Counted from the first letter of the stretch, positions 19,196 to 30,625 are shown. The stretch is 64,000 nt of DNA from an uncultured Clostridia bacterium (GCA_947625765.1 CANQPP010000004.1:1-64000); one strand, 5' to 3'. Program-made: numbers and translations. The notes: generated by a model not told the origin, from the sequence alone.

Positions 19196-19879
19196 TTACC
19201 TCCTGCCGCCCTTTTTGACGTCCTGCGCGAAGGGGAACTGTCCGAGGACGGGGATGCCGGTCTCCCGCTGCACGTCCTCCGCGGTCCACAGCGCTTTGTT
19301 GGTCGCGCCCCGGATGACGGCCACCAAAACGGAGACCACCAGAGAGAGCAGAGCCGCCAGGCCGATGTACAGCTCCCTGGGCGGGCCGGAGGGGGCCGAG
19401 GGGACCTCGGCCGGATCGACCACCGCGATGCCGTCCGCATGGAGCAGCTCCGCGGCGCACTCGGTCAGCGCGTTGCCAAGGCCCGCGGCCACGTAGGTGA
19501 CGGACAGGGGATCTGCTCCGGTCACGGAGATGTCCAAAAGGCGCGTGTTCTTCCGCGCACTGACCTCGATCTTAAAGTCGCTCAAGTCCTTGAGCAGCAG
19601 GTGATCCGCCACCTGCGCGGTCACCCGCTTGCTCGTGGCCAGCTCGCGGCAGTCGTCCACCAGCAGGGCCCCCGCCTGCAGTGCGTCGCTGGTGAGGCTC
19701 TCGCCCTGGCTGCCGAGGATATACAGCGTGGTGCTGGTGGTGTAGGCGTCCGGCAGAAGGACGAAGCAGACGAGGGAGGCCAGGACCGTTACGATCACGA
19801 ACGCGCAGACGATGCCGAGCCTTGCGCGCGCCACGGCCCTGCCCAGCTGCAAAAGTCGGTTTTTCCGTTTCTCTTTCAT
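19196..19879 (-). CDS. Wzz/YveK-family chain-length or export regulator
   Basis: Two terminal TM helices around 'YTTSTTLYILGSQGESLTSDALQAGALLVDDCRELATSKRV'. Confidence 0.85.
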   Translation of the reverse strand: MKEKRKNRLLQLGRAVARARLGIVCAFVIVTVLASLVCFVLLPDAYTTSTTLYILGSQGESLTSDALQAGALLVDDCRELATSKRVTAQVADHLLLKDLSDFKIEVSARKNTRLLDISVTGADPLSVTYVAAGLGNALTECAAELLHADGIAVVDPAEVPSAPSGPPRELYIGLAALLSLVVSVLVAVIRGATNKALWTAEDVQRETGIPVLGQFPFAQDVKKGGRR

Positions 19880-19920
19880 ACTCTTGATGCCCGCGCTCCT
19901 TTTGGGCGTCCTGTGGACGC

Positions 19921-21345
19921 TTATTTGATGGCCCGGTCGACCAGGCTCAAAACCAGATAGATCACGGCCCCGCCGAACAGGGCCAGAAGGGACCAGAGCA
20001 GCAGCCCAAAGCGCTCATACGCGCCGGGCTGGGCCGTGGAGGCGCTGCCCGTTCCCTGGGGCGGCTGCGTCTGCAGGGCGGGCCGGGTCTCTTGAGTGTC
20101 TTCCGGCGCGGGCGTTTCCTCCGGCTGCTCGGGCTCGGGGGAGACCGCCTGCGGGGCGACGGCCCCGGCCAGCATGGGGATCGTGCCCACCGCCGTGTCG
20201 AATAAGAAGATCGTGGCCTGCGTGTAGACCTGCCCCTCCACGGGTTCCGCGGCCGGGTCGGACAGCTGGAAGCTCAGATTTTCGTAGGCGATGTCCAGCC
20301 CGGAGGCCACGGTCAGGTACAGCGGCGCGTCCGTCTGGGGAAGCAGAGGCACGTCGTTGAGCGACGCGCCGTTTAGCAGCTGCAGCGCCTGGGCGGTCAC
20401 GTCCACATCGTCGAAGTTGGCGCCAAGCTCATCCAGCAGGGCGGTCAGGGCCAGATAGGTCCTGCGCTCGCTGGACTCCTTGGTGCTTACGGCGATGAGC
20501 AGGTCCATGTTGCCCACGCGGGCGCGGATGACGCCGTTGAAGCCCTCGGCTTGGCTGCTGCCGCCGCCGTAGCCGGCGGTCACGCGCTGGTCGTAGGTCT
20601 CCTCGTCGGGGATGAGCATGGTCGTGCGGGAGGCGATGGTGCTAGGCAGCTCCTGAGAGCTAAAGGAGGTCGTGTAGCTGGGGACGGAGAAGAGCAGGCC
20701 GTTTTCGTCCAGCGCCTGCAGGGCCGCCGCCAGACGGACGAGGTCCAGCGCGGTGGTGCGCTGCTCCTCCTTGTAGACGCCCGTGGGGTCTGTGTAGAGC
20801 GTGCCGCTCATCTGCAGGGACTGGGCCGTCTCGTTCATCAGGGCGGCGAAGGCCTCCGTGCCGCCGGAGATGTGCCCGGCCAGGACCGCGGCGCTGTCCT
20901 GCGCCCCGCGCAGGACCATGGAGGCCACCAGGTCGCGCACGCTGGCCTCATCGCCGTCGGAGAGGCCGATGGCGACCTCGGGGTTCACGCCCTTCAGATA
21001 TTCCTCGCGCACGGGGATCACTTCGTCGGGATTCAAACGCGTCAGCGCCAGATATGCGGTCATCATGGTGACCGCGCCGCCGGTGGGCACGAAGGCCGCA
21101 TCACCGTTGGCCGAGGCCAGCAGCGCCTGGGAGTTTAAGTCCAACACCGCCGCGCGGTCGAAGGCCGAAAGGTCGGGCGCGGCCGGACTGCCGTAGGCCG
21201 AGCGGAAGGGAAAGCCGGGCGAAAGTGAACGCGCCTGGGCGGGGACGAGCAGCAGGCCAAAGAAGGCGAGCAGGCTCAAGAAACCGCAGGCGGCCCTGCG
21301 CAGAGTAGCCTCGTATTTCGGTTTATGATCCATCTCGGTATTCAC
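19921..21345 (-). CDS. Peptidase S11 (D-Ala-D-Ala carboxypeptidase) homologue, predicted inactive, C-terminal TM
   Basis: S11 fold landmarks ('TMMTAYLALTRLNPDEVI', 'LRGAQDSAAVLAGHISGG', 'MSGTLYTDPTGV', 'VTAGYGG') but no SxxK, SxN or KTG. Confidence 0.8.
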   Translation of the reverse strand: MNTEMDHKPKYEATLRRAACGFLSLLAFFGLLLVPAQARSLSPGFPFRSAYGSPAAPDLSAFDRAAVLDLNSQALLASANGDAAFVPTGGAVTMMTAYLALTRLNPDEVIPVREEYLKGVNPEVAIGLSDGDEASVRDLVASMVLRGAQDSAAVLAGHISGGTEAFAALMNETAQSLQMSGTLYTDPTGVYKEEQRTTALDLVRLAAALQALDENGLLFSVPSYTTSFSSQELPSTIASRTTMLIPDEETYDQRVTAGYGGGSSQAEGFNGVIRARVGNMDLLIAVSTKESSERRTYLALTALLDELGANFDDVDVTAQALQLLNGASLNDVPLLPQTDAPLYLTVASGLDIAYENLSFQLSDPAAEPVEGQVYTQATIFLFDTAVGTIPMLAGAVAPQAVSPEPEQPEETPAPEDTQETRPALQTQPPQGTGSASTAQPGAYERFGLLLWSLLALFGGAVIYLVLSLVDRAIK

Positions 21346-21499
21346 CCCATCCCGATCCCTGATGCAGGATCTTGTCTAAGAGATCGGCGTCCCCTTCCCC
21401 TTGCAAATGCGTCGCCCTTTTCCGCCAAGGACCTGCGAAAATTTGGGCGATCAAACGCGGGAACTTCAGGCGCCGCCGAAAACCGACAAACTTATTACT

Positions 21500-21529
21500 A
21501 TTATAAAGGCTTTGCGGGGGCCTTGTCAA
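21500..21529 (-). promoter_or_regulatory. Promoter of the S11-Wzz-CpsD-LCP cluster
   Basis: Minus strand TTGACA, 18-nt spacer, TATAAT. Confidence 0.75.
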
Positions 21530-21697
21530 CCAAAGACGGCTAGGAAAGAAGGCCTGTTTTTAAGCCGTCGGCTTCCCGAACGCCCCCCGAAAAGACCCCT
21601 TGCGTTTTCTCGCGCCCGCGGCTATACTTAAAAACGGTACGCTTTTTCAAAAAAGCCCTTTGCGGCATTGCTTAGAACAGGAGAGAAACACACGCGC

Positions 21698-23074
21698 ATG
21701 AGACGCATTTTCAACAGGGAATTTTTCCGGGCCGTTTTGGTCATCGCCCTGCCGCTGGCCGCGCAGAACTTCATCATGTCCGCGGTCAACATGGTGGACG
21801 TGGTGATGATCGGCTCCCTGGGCGACGTGGCTATCGCCGCCGTGGGCGTGGCCAACCAGGTGTTCTACGTCTATTCCATCCTGCTGTTCGGCATCTATTC
21901 GGGGGCGGCGGTGTTCCTCTCCCAGTTTTGGGGGCAGAGGGACCTGTCCGGCATCCGCATGACCATGGGCTTCATGCTCCTGCCGGGCGTGCTGTTCTCC
22001 CTTCTGTTCACCTTGGGCGCGGAGCTCTGCCCGGACCTGCTCATGGGCATCTATTCCCACGACCCTCTGGTGATCGAGGCGGGGCGGGACTACCTGCGCA
22101 TCGTGGGCTTTTCCTACCTGCTCAACGGCGTGGCCTTCGCCTACGCCTTCACCTGCCGCTGCACGGAGCAGGTGCGCCTGCCCATGGTGGCCTCCATCGC
22201 CTCGGTGCTGACCAACGTGATCTTCAACTACCTGCTCATCTACGGCCGCCTGGGCTTCCCCCGCATGGGGCTGGCTGGCGCGGCGCTGGCCACGCTCCTG
22301 GCCCGCGCGCTGGAGTGCGCGATCCTGCTTATCGTGGTCTACGCCCGCTCCCTGCCCGCCGCCGCGCGCATGAAGGAGCTCCTGCGCTTTGACCGCGCCT
22401 TCTTTCTCCGCTTTGTCAAGACCGCCGCGCCCGTCATCGCCAACGAGGGGCTCTGGTCCGTGGGCACCTCCATGTACACCGTGGTCTACGGCCTGCTGGG
22501 CACCACGGCCCTGGCCGCCGTGCAGATCGAGTCCACCGTGTTCAACCTGTTCATGGTACTGGGCCGCAGCCTGTCCAACGCCGCCTCGGTGCTGATCGGC
22601 AACCGCATCGGCGCCAGGCAGGAGGACAAGGCCAAGGACTTCGCCTCGGGCTTTATGCTGTTGTCTCCCCTGATCGGCCTCTTTATGGGCGCCCTGCTGC
22701 TGGCGGCGCGGCCCCTGATCCTGTCCCTCTTTGCCACTTCTCAGGCGACCTATCTCGCCGCCTGGACGCTTCTGGGCCTGCACGCCCTCATCTGTCCCTT
22801 TAAGTATCTGAACGCCCTGACCGTTGTGGGCATCTGCCGCGCGGGCGGGGACACCGTCTTTTCCGCCTTCATGGACGCAGGGCCCGTCTGGCTCCTGGCT
22901 CTGCCCTTGGGCTTCCTGGGCGCGCGGCTCGGGCTGCCGCTCAGCGCCGTGTTCCTGATGATCTCCAGCGAGGAGCTGTTCAAGGTGGTCGTGGGCCTGC
23001 CGCGCATACTCTCCGGCAAGTGGGTCCACAACGTGATCGAGGGCGTAAAGACCCACGGCGAGCAGACCGCCTGA
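21698..23074 (+). CDS. MATE family efflux transporter
   Basis: '[43 protein letters not shown]' MatE signature, 12 TM. Confidence 0.95.
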   Translation: MRRIFNREFFRAVLVIALPLAAQNFIMSAVNMVDVVMIGSLGDVAIAAVGVANQVFYVYSILLFGIYSGAAVFLSQFWGQRDLSGIRMTMGFMLLPGVLFSLLFTLGAELCPDLLMGIYSHDPLVIEAGRDYLRIVGFSYLLNGVAFAYAFTCRCTEQVRLPMVASIASVLTNVIFNYLLIYGRLGFPRMGLAGAALATLLARALECAILLIVVYARSLPAAARMKELLRFDRAFFLRFVKTAAPVIANEGLWSVGTSMYTVVYGLLGTTALAAVQIESTVFNLFMVLGRSLSNAASVLIGNRIGARQEDKAKDFASGFMLLSPLIGLFMGALLLAARPLILSLFATSQATYLAAWTLLGLHALICPFKYLNALTVVGICRAGGDTVFSAFMDAGPVWLLALPLGFLGARLGLPLSAVFLMISSEELFKVVVGLPRILSGKWVHNVIEGVKTHGEQTA

Positions 23075-23120
23075 ACCACCTTTCCCTTTCCCACCCGTTT
23101 TCGCAAGGAGGCGAGAAGCC

Positions 23121-24923
<1,803 letters not shown>

Positions 24924-24924
24924 C

Positions 24925-26031
24925 GTGGCCATGATGCTCTATCTGCACATCCCCTTCTGCGTGCAAAAATGCCTGTACTGCGACTTCTGCTCCTATCCCT
25001 GTCAGAGGCAGGAGGAGATCGCCGCTTACGTACCGCTGCTCATAAGGGAGATGGACTTTTACCCTTCCCAGGAGCCGCTGACCAGCGTGTTTCTTGGGGG
25101 CGGCACGCCGTCCCTGCTGCCGCCGAAGGCGCTCAAATCTCTCTTTGCCGCCATCCGCGAGCGGTATACGCTGGCCCCCGGCTGCGAGATCAGCCTGGAG
25201 GCCAACCCCGGCACGCTGACGCCCGCCTTTCTGGACGCCGCGCTGGAGGCGGGCGTCGGCCGCCTTTCCCTGGGCGTGCAGGCCCTGCAGGACCCGCTGC
25301 TGCGCGTGCTCGGCCGCATCCACAGCGCAGAGCAGGCAAGGGAAAGCGTGCGGGCGGCGAAGCGCGCGGGCTTTGCCAACATCAGCATCGACCTTATGTA
25401 CGCCCTGCCCGGACAGCGAGCGGAGGACCTTCTGGAGAGCGTGGACTTCGCCCTGTCCGAGGGGCTGCCGCACGTCTCCCTGTACGCCCTCACCATCGAG
25501 CCGAACACACCCTTCGGCCGGATGCGGGCGGCAGGGAAACTCCCCCTGCCGGACGAGGAGGCGGAGCTGGACATGCAGGCGGCGGCCATCCGCAGGCTGG
25601 CGGAGGGCGGGCTGCGGCGCTACGAGGTCTCGAACTTCGCCCTGCCCGGCCGGGAGTGCCGCCACAACCTGGGCTACTGGACGCGCCTGCCCTACATAGG
25701 CCTGGGCGTTTCCGCCCACGGCTTCTTGAGCGGCATCCGCTACGCCAATACCTGCGATCTGCGGGCCTACGCCGCCGCGCTGGACGAGGGGAACGCGCCG
25801 AAGGCAAGCGAGCAGGCGATCACCCCGGACGAGGCGGACTTCGAGGCGCTGATGCTGGGCCTGCGCCTGACGGAAGGCGTGGAGCTGCCCGCTGCCTACC
25901 TCGCCCGGCTGGAGCGGAGAATGGGCCCGCTGCTTACCGCCGGCTTCCTGCAACGGGAAGGCCGCCGGCTTCGTTTAACGGACAAAGGCTTCCCCGTCAT
26001 GAACGCGGTGCTGACCCGCCTGATGGATTGA
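24925..26031 (+). CDS. hemW: Radical SAM heme chaperone HemW
   Basis: 'YLHIPFCVQKCLYCDFCSYP', 'SVFLGGGTPSLL', 'YEVSNFALPGRECRHNLGYW'. Confidence 0.95.
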   Translation: MAMMLYLHIPFCVQKCLYCDFCSYPCQRQEEIAAYVPLLIREMDFYPSQEPLTSVFLGGGTPSLLPPKALKSLFAAIRERYTLAPGCEISLEANPGTLTPAFLDAALEAGVGRLSLGVQALQDPLLRVLGRIHSAEQARESVRAAKRAGFANISIDLMYALPGQRAEDLLESVDFALSEGLPHVSLYALTIEPNTPFGRMRAAGKLPLPDEEAELDMQAAAIRRLAEGGLRRYEVSNFALPGRECRHNLGYWTRLPYIGLGVSAHGFLSGIRYANTCDLRAYAAALDEGNAPKASEQAITPDEADFEALMLGLRLTEGVELPAAYLARLERRMGPLLTAGFLQREGRRLRLTDKGFPVMNAVLTRLMD

Positions 26032-26059
26032 CGGGAGACCCAAAGGAGGATATGACCTT

Positions 26060-26794
26060 ATGAAACGCATACGCTTTTTCGCCCTGCTGGCGGGGCTTTT
26101 GCTGGTCCTGACCGCCTGCGCCGTGCCCGCGGCGAATGCGCCCCAGACGCAGCCGCCGACGGAAGCGCCCACGGCCGAACCCACGCAGGAGCCGGAGCCG
26201 ACGGAGCCCGGCGACGCAGGGGCCTCAACGGAGCCCACGGTCGCGCCCACACAGGAGCCCGAGGCCTCCGTCCCGGGAGAGGTGCGCTTTGAGCGCAAGT
26301 ACGAGGATGCAAAGGAATACGCGGTCCTGACCGCGGTGGACCTCTCCGGCAGCACGACCCTGTGGACCTATACGACGGGCAAGTACGACGCCACCGAGCT
26401 CGACCGGACCTCCCCCATCGGGATGGCGCCGGGCCTCTACCTGCTGAACGAGGGCGGGACCGTGACGGCGCTGGACGCCGGCACCGGCGAGGTCGTCTGG
26501 CAGAATGACGAGTTTGGCGGCTGCTTAGGCCTGGACGCCGCCGTCATCGATGTTGAGGGAAACCGCGTGCTGCTCAGCGGCTACTACGGGCCGGACCTGT
26601 TCGCCTGCGACCTGCAGGGCAAGACCCTCTTTCACACGGACAGCTTCGACAGCGACTACCTCTGGCCCCATTCCCTGTCCCTGGACGGTCCCGACCAGCT
26701 CACGATCCATTTCGAGATGGGCCCGGACGGCGAGGAGGGCGTGGCCATCGCCGTGGACTTAAGCGACCTCAGCTTTACCAGTATTGATAAATAA
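26060..26794 (+). CDS. Lipoprotein with PQQ-like repeat region
   Basis: Lipobox 'LLLVLTACA', low-complexity (T/E/P)-rich linker, 'GTVTALDAGTGEVVWQN'. Confidence 0.8.
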   Translation: MKRIRFFALLAGLLLVLTACAVPAANAPQTQPPTEAPTAEPTQEPEPTEPGDAGASTEPTVAPTQEPEASVPGEVRFERKYEDAKEYAVLTAVDLSGSTTLWTYTTGKYDATELDRTSPIGMAPGLYLLNEGGTVTALDAGTGEVVWQNDEFGGCLGLDAAVIDVEGNRVLLSGYYGPDLFACDLQGKTLFHTDSFDSDYLWPHSLSLDGPDQLTIHFEMGPDGEEGVAIAVDLSDLSFTSIDK

Positions 26795-26806
26795 CTCCAA
26801 ACACAC

Positions 26807-26852
26807 AAGCGGCACGGCGCGGACGAAACATTAAGCGCCGCGCCGCTTTTTC
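26807..26852 (+). terminator. Rho-independent terminator
   Basis: AGCGGCaCGGCGC...GCGCCGcGCCGCT then TTTT. Confidence 0.75.
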
Positions 26853-26964
26853 ACGCTTTTTAAGGCCCTTTAATACGGAGAAAGAAGCCCCCTTGAACCT
26901 CCTTCCCTTCATAGACGGCATAAAAACTGCGGCAATATTTAAAGGAATCTCCTTCATTTGTCGG

Positions 26965-26993
26965 TTGACATTCGGGCGCGGCGGCGGTATCCT
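26965..26993 (+). promoter_or_regulatory. Promoter of the 2-oxoacid oxidoreductase operon
   Basis: TTGACA, 17-nt spacer, TATCCT. Confidence 0.6.
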
Positions 26994-27070
26994 ATTTAAA
27001 ATCTTTATTCATGTCCGAACGGTACGTCCGCAAAGGATAAGAACGTTCGGGTACCTGGAGGTTATACAAG

Positions 27071-27277
27071 ATGGCCAAGATCACGTTCAACGAGGAGCTG
27101 TGCAAGGGCTGCGGGCTGTGCGTAGGCGCCTGCCCCAAGAAGATCCTGCGCCTGGCCCCTGTGCGCATCAACCTGAAGGGCTATCATCCCGCCGAGTGCG
27201 AGAAGATGGAGGACTGCATCGGCTGCGCCAGCTGCGCGCGCATGTGCCCGGATGTGGTCATCACCGTGGAGAGATAA
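27071..27277 (+). CDS. 2-oxoacid:ferredoxin oxidoreductase delta subunit (2x 4Fe-4S)
   Basis: 'CKGCGLCVGACPKKIL' and 'CIGCASCARMCPD'. Confidence 0.92.
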   Translation: MAKITFNEELCKGCGLCVGACPKKILRLAPVRINLKGYHPAECEKMEDCIGCASCARMCPDVVITVER

Positions 27278-27326
27278 GCCCGCCTTTACCCCAACGATAC
27301 CAGATACGGAAGGACGCTGAACCCAC

Positions 27327-28391
27327 ATGGCAAAGATCCTGATGAAGGGGAACGAAGCCATCGCCGAGGCCGCCATCAAGGTAGGCTGCCGCTTTTTCTT
27401 CGGTTACCCCATCACCCCCCAGAACCAGATCCCGGAATACATGTCCAAGCGCATGCCCCAGGTGGGCGGCTGCTTCCTGCAGGCGGAGAGCGAGGTTTCC
27501 GCCATCAACATGGTCTACGGCGCGTCCGGCGCGGGCGCGCGTGTGATGACCTCCTCCTCCAGCCCGGGGATCAGCTTAAAGCAGGAAGGCATCAGCTACG
27601 CCGTGGGCGCGGAGCTGCCCCTGGTCGTGGTCAACATGGTGCGCGGCGGCCCCGGCCTGGGCTCCATCCAGCCGGCCCAGAGCGACTACTTCCAGGCTAC
27701 CCGCGGCGGCGGCCACGGCGACTACCGCCTGCCGGTGTTCGCCCCCGCGTCCGTGCAGGAAGCCGTGGAGCTCATGGCCGTTGCCTTCGACGTGGCGGAC
27801 CGCTACCGTAACCCGGTGATGCTGCTGGGCGACGGCATGCTGGGCCAGATCATGGAGCCCGTGGAGATGATCGAGGAGAGGAAGGAGCCCCTGCCCAAGA
27901 AGCCCTGGGCCTCCGGCGTGCCCGAGAAGGAGGGCCGCTCCATCATCAACTCCCTGTACATCAACCCCGACGAGTGCGAGCAGCACAACTACAAGCTGGA
28001 GCGCAAGTACCAGGAGATCACCAAGAACGAGGTCCGCGTGGAGACCATCGGCTGCGAGGATGCCGACGTTCTGCTGGTGGCCTACGGCACCATGGCGCGC
28101 ATCTGCCAGCGGGCTGCCCGCGACGCCAAAAAAGAACTGGGCCTGAACGTCGGCCTCGTGCGGCCCATCACGCTGTGGCCCTATCCTTATGAGCAGCTGG
28201 CGAAGTGCGCCGCGCAGGCGAGCGTCAAGCACGTGCTGTGCGTGGAGATGTCCACCGGCCAGATGGTGGACGACGTGCGCCTGGCCGTCTCCGACATGAA
28301 GCCCGTCTCCTTCTACGGCCGTCCCGGCGGCATGGTCCCCACGGTCAAGGACATTCTGGCCAAACTTTCTTCGATCAAGGAGGGCATGTAA
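27327..28391 (+). CDS. 2-oxoacid:ferredoxin oxidoreductase alpha subunit (VorB/KorA-like)
   Basis: 'MKGNEAIAEAAIKVGCRFFFGYPITPQNQIPEYMSKRMP', 'GPGLGSIQPAQSDYFQATRGGGHGDYR'. Confidence 0.95.
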   Translation: MAKILMKGNEAIAEAAIKVGCRFFFGYPITPQNQIPEYMSKRMPQVGGCFLQAESEVSAINMVYGASGAGARVMTSSSSPGISLKQEGISYAVGAELPLVVVNMVRGGPGLGSIQPAQSDYFQATRGGGHGDYRLPVFAPASVQEAVELMAVAFDVADRYRNPVMLLGDGMLGQIMEPVEMIEERKEPLPKKPWASGVPEKEGRSIINSLYINPDECEQHNYKLERKYQEITKNEVRVETIGCEDADVLLVAYGTMARICQRAARDAKKELGLNVGLVRPITLWPYPYEQLAKCAAQASVKHVLCVEMSTGQMVDDVRLAVSDMKPVSFYGRPGGMVPTVKDILAKLSSIKEGM

Positions 28392-28392
28392 A

Positions 28393-29130
28393 ATGGCGGT
28401 CGTGTTCAAGAAGACATCCATGCTCACCGACACCCCCTTCCACTACTGCCCCGGCTGCACCCATGGCATCATCCACCGCCTGGTGGCGGAGGCCCTGGAG
28501 GAGCTGGGCGTAGGCAATGACAACATCATCGGCGTGGCCCCGGTGGGCTGCGCGGTGTTCGCCTACAACTACTTCAACTGCGACATGATGGAAGCCGCCC
28601 ACGGCCGCGCCCCGGCCGTTGCCACGGGCATCAAGCGCGTGCACCCGGACAAGGTGGTCTTCACCTACCAGGGCGATGGCGACCTGGCCTCCATCGGCGC
28701 GGCGGAGATCGTGCACGCCGCCGCCAGGGGCGAAAAGATCACCACCATCTTCGTCAACAACGCCATTTACGGCATGACCGGCGGCCAGATGGCCCCCACC
28801 TCCCTGCCCGGCCAGGTGACCACCACCTCCCCCTACGGCAGGAACGTGGAGCACTGCGGCTACCCGGTGCTGATGTGCGAGATGCTCTCCCAGCTCAACG
28901 GCCCCGCCTACATCGAGCGCGTGTCCGTCCACGACGTGGCCCACGTGGCCGCGGCCAAGCGGGCCATCAAGAAGGCCCTGCAGGCCCAGGTCGAGGGCAA
29001 GGGCTTCTCCATGATCGAGGTGCTCTCCACCTGCCCCACCAACTGGGGCCTGCCGCCCGAGGAAGCGCTCAAGTGGCTGCAGGAGAACATGATCCCCCAG
29101 TTCCCCCTGGGCGTGTACAAGGAGATCTGA
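28393..29130 (+). CDS. 2-oxoacid:ferredoxin oxidoreductase beta subunit (TPP-binding)
   Basis: 'YCPGCTHGIIHRLVAEALEEL', 'YQGDGDLASIG...NNAIYGMTGGQMAPT'. Confidence 0.95.
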   Translation: MAVVFKKTSMLTDTPFHYCPGCTHGIIHRLVAEALEELGVGNDNIIGVAPVGCAVFAYNYFNCDMMEAAHGRAPAVATGIKRVHPDKVVFTYQGDGDLASIGAAEIVHAAARGEKITTIFVNNAIYGMTGGQMAPTSLPGQVTTTSPYGRNVEHCGYPVLMCEMLSQLNGPAYIERVSVHDVAHVAAAKRAIKKALQAQVEGKGFSMIEVLSTCPTNWGLPPEEALKWLQENMIPQFPLGVYKEI

Positions 29131-29180
29131 CGGCCCATTTTGGCCGACTCGGTTCTTAGAACAAGGAGAGTGTAGCAACC

Positions 29181-29255
29181 ATGGAAGAAATGTTGATCAT
29201 AGCGGGCTTTGGCGGTCAGGGCGTGGAACAAAGGGCCGGGCGAAGCCCGGCCTGA
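29181..29255 (+). pseudogene. Truncated 5' remnant of a gamma-subunit gene
   Basis: [15 protein letters not shown] then EQRAGRSPA-stop; duplicates the RBS and first 15 codons of the gene at 29339. Confidence 0.85.
29234..29252 (+). repeat. Hairpin with GAA loop interrupting the gamma-subunit remnant
   Basis: GGCCGGGC-gaa-GCCCGGCC, 8-bp perfect stem. Confidence 0.85.
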
Positions 29256-29338
29256 AGGGCGGGGGAGCGAAGCGACCAGCCCGGAACCCTGGACGCAAGA
29301 CCCGCTGGGGTTCTTAAGACAAGGAGAGTGTGAACGAA

Positions 29339-29905
29339 ATGGAAGAAATGCTTATTATAGCCGGCTTCGGCGGCCAGGGCGTGCAGCTCATCGGCCAGAC
29401 GCTGGTCAAGGCGGGCATGGACGAGGGGAAGGAAGTCTCCTTCCTGCCCTCCTACGGCGCGGAGATGCGCGGCGGCACGTCCAACTGCAACGTCATCATC
29501 GCGGACGAGCCCATCTGCAGCCCCATCGTGAACGAGGCCACCTGCGTGATGGCGCTCAACCGCCCCTCGCTGGATAAGTTCGAGTCCGCCGTGCTGAAGG
29601 GCGGCGCGCTGCTCATCAATTCCTCCCTGATCGACCGCAAGTCCGAGCGGGACGACATCGAGGTGTTTTACGTCCCCGCCAACGAGATCGCCCAGGAGGT
29701 GGGCAACCTGCGCACCGCCAACATGGTGATGCTGGGCGCCTACATCGGCGTTTCCGGCGCGGTGAGCGTGGACGCGGTGATGCAGAACCTCAAGAAGACT
29801 TTCGGCGAGCGCCGCGCGCACCTGCTGCCCGTGAACCGCCAGGCCATCGAAAAGGGCATCCAGTGCGTGCAGGAGCAGCGGGCCAAGGCGGAGAAGGCCC
29901 TATGA
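29339..29905 (+). CDS. 2-oxoacid:ferredoxin oxidoreductase gamma subunit
   Basis: '[55 protein letters not shown]'. Confidence 0.95.
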   Translation: MEEMLIIAGFGGQGVQLIGQTLVKAGMDEGKEVSFLPSYGAEMRGGTSNCNVIIADEPICSPIVNEATCVMALNRPSLDKFESAVLKGGALLINSSLIDRKSERDDIEVFYVPANEIAQEVGNLRTANMVMLGAYIGVSGAVSVDAVMQNLKKTFGERRAHLLPVNRQAIEKGIQCVQEQRAKAEKAL

Positions 29906-30600
29906 CCAGGCGCGAGCTGCAGGAAAACGTGTTCGAGGCCAACCTGCTCCTCAAGCAGAGCGGCCTTGTGATCATGACCTGGGGCAACGTCTCCATGCGC
30001 GACAGCGAGACCGGCGAGATCGCCATCAAGCCCAGCGGCGTCTCCTACGAGACCATGCGCCCGGAGGATATGGTGGTCCTCTCCCCGGATGGCCGCGTGC
30101 TGGAAGGAACGCTGCGCCCCTCCTCCGACACACCGACCCATCTAGAGCTGTACCGAGCGTATCCCGCCATGGGCGGCGTGGTGCACACCCATTCCGCCTA
30201 CGCCGTCGCCTGGGCGCAGGCAGGACGGGACATCCCCTGCTACGGCACCACCCACGCCGACACGTTCTACGGCGCCGTGCCCTGCACCCGGCCCCTGACG
30301 AAAGCGGAAATCGAGGGCGAATACGAGAAGGAAACGGGAAAGGTGATCGTGGAGACCTTCTCGGGCCGCGACCCCATGCACACCCCCGGCGTCCTGGTCT
30401 GCGCCCACGGCCCCTTCACCTGGGGCAAGGACGCGATGGACGCGGTGCACAACGCCATCGTCCTGGAGGAGGTGGCCCGCATGGCCTGCCTCACCCTGCA
30501 GATCGAGAGCAGCCCTCCCGGCGCGGGCCAGGCGCTGATGGACAAGCACTTTTTGCGCAAGCACGGCCCCAACGCCTATTACGGCCAGGAGAAGGCCTGA
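29902..30600 (+). CDS. araD: Class II aldolase / L-ribulose-5-phosphate 4-epimerase-like
   Basis: 'TWGNVSMRD', '[21 protein letters not shown]', '[32 protein letters not shown]'; ATGA overlap with the gamma subunit. Confidence 0.85.
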   Translation: MTRRELQENVFEANLLLKQSGLVIMTWGNVSMRDSETGEIAIKPSGVSYETMRPEDMVVLSPDGRVLEGTLRPSSDTPTHLELYRAYPAMGGVVHTHSAYAVAWAQAGRDIPCYGTTHADTFYGAVPCTRPLTKAEIEGEYEKETGKVIVETFSGRDPMHTPGVLVCAHGPFTWGKDAMDAVHNAIVLEEVARMACLTLQIESSPPGAGQALMDKHFLRKHGPNAYYGQEKA

Positions 30601-30625
30601 TAAAGGTTCAAGGAAAATCAAAGGC

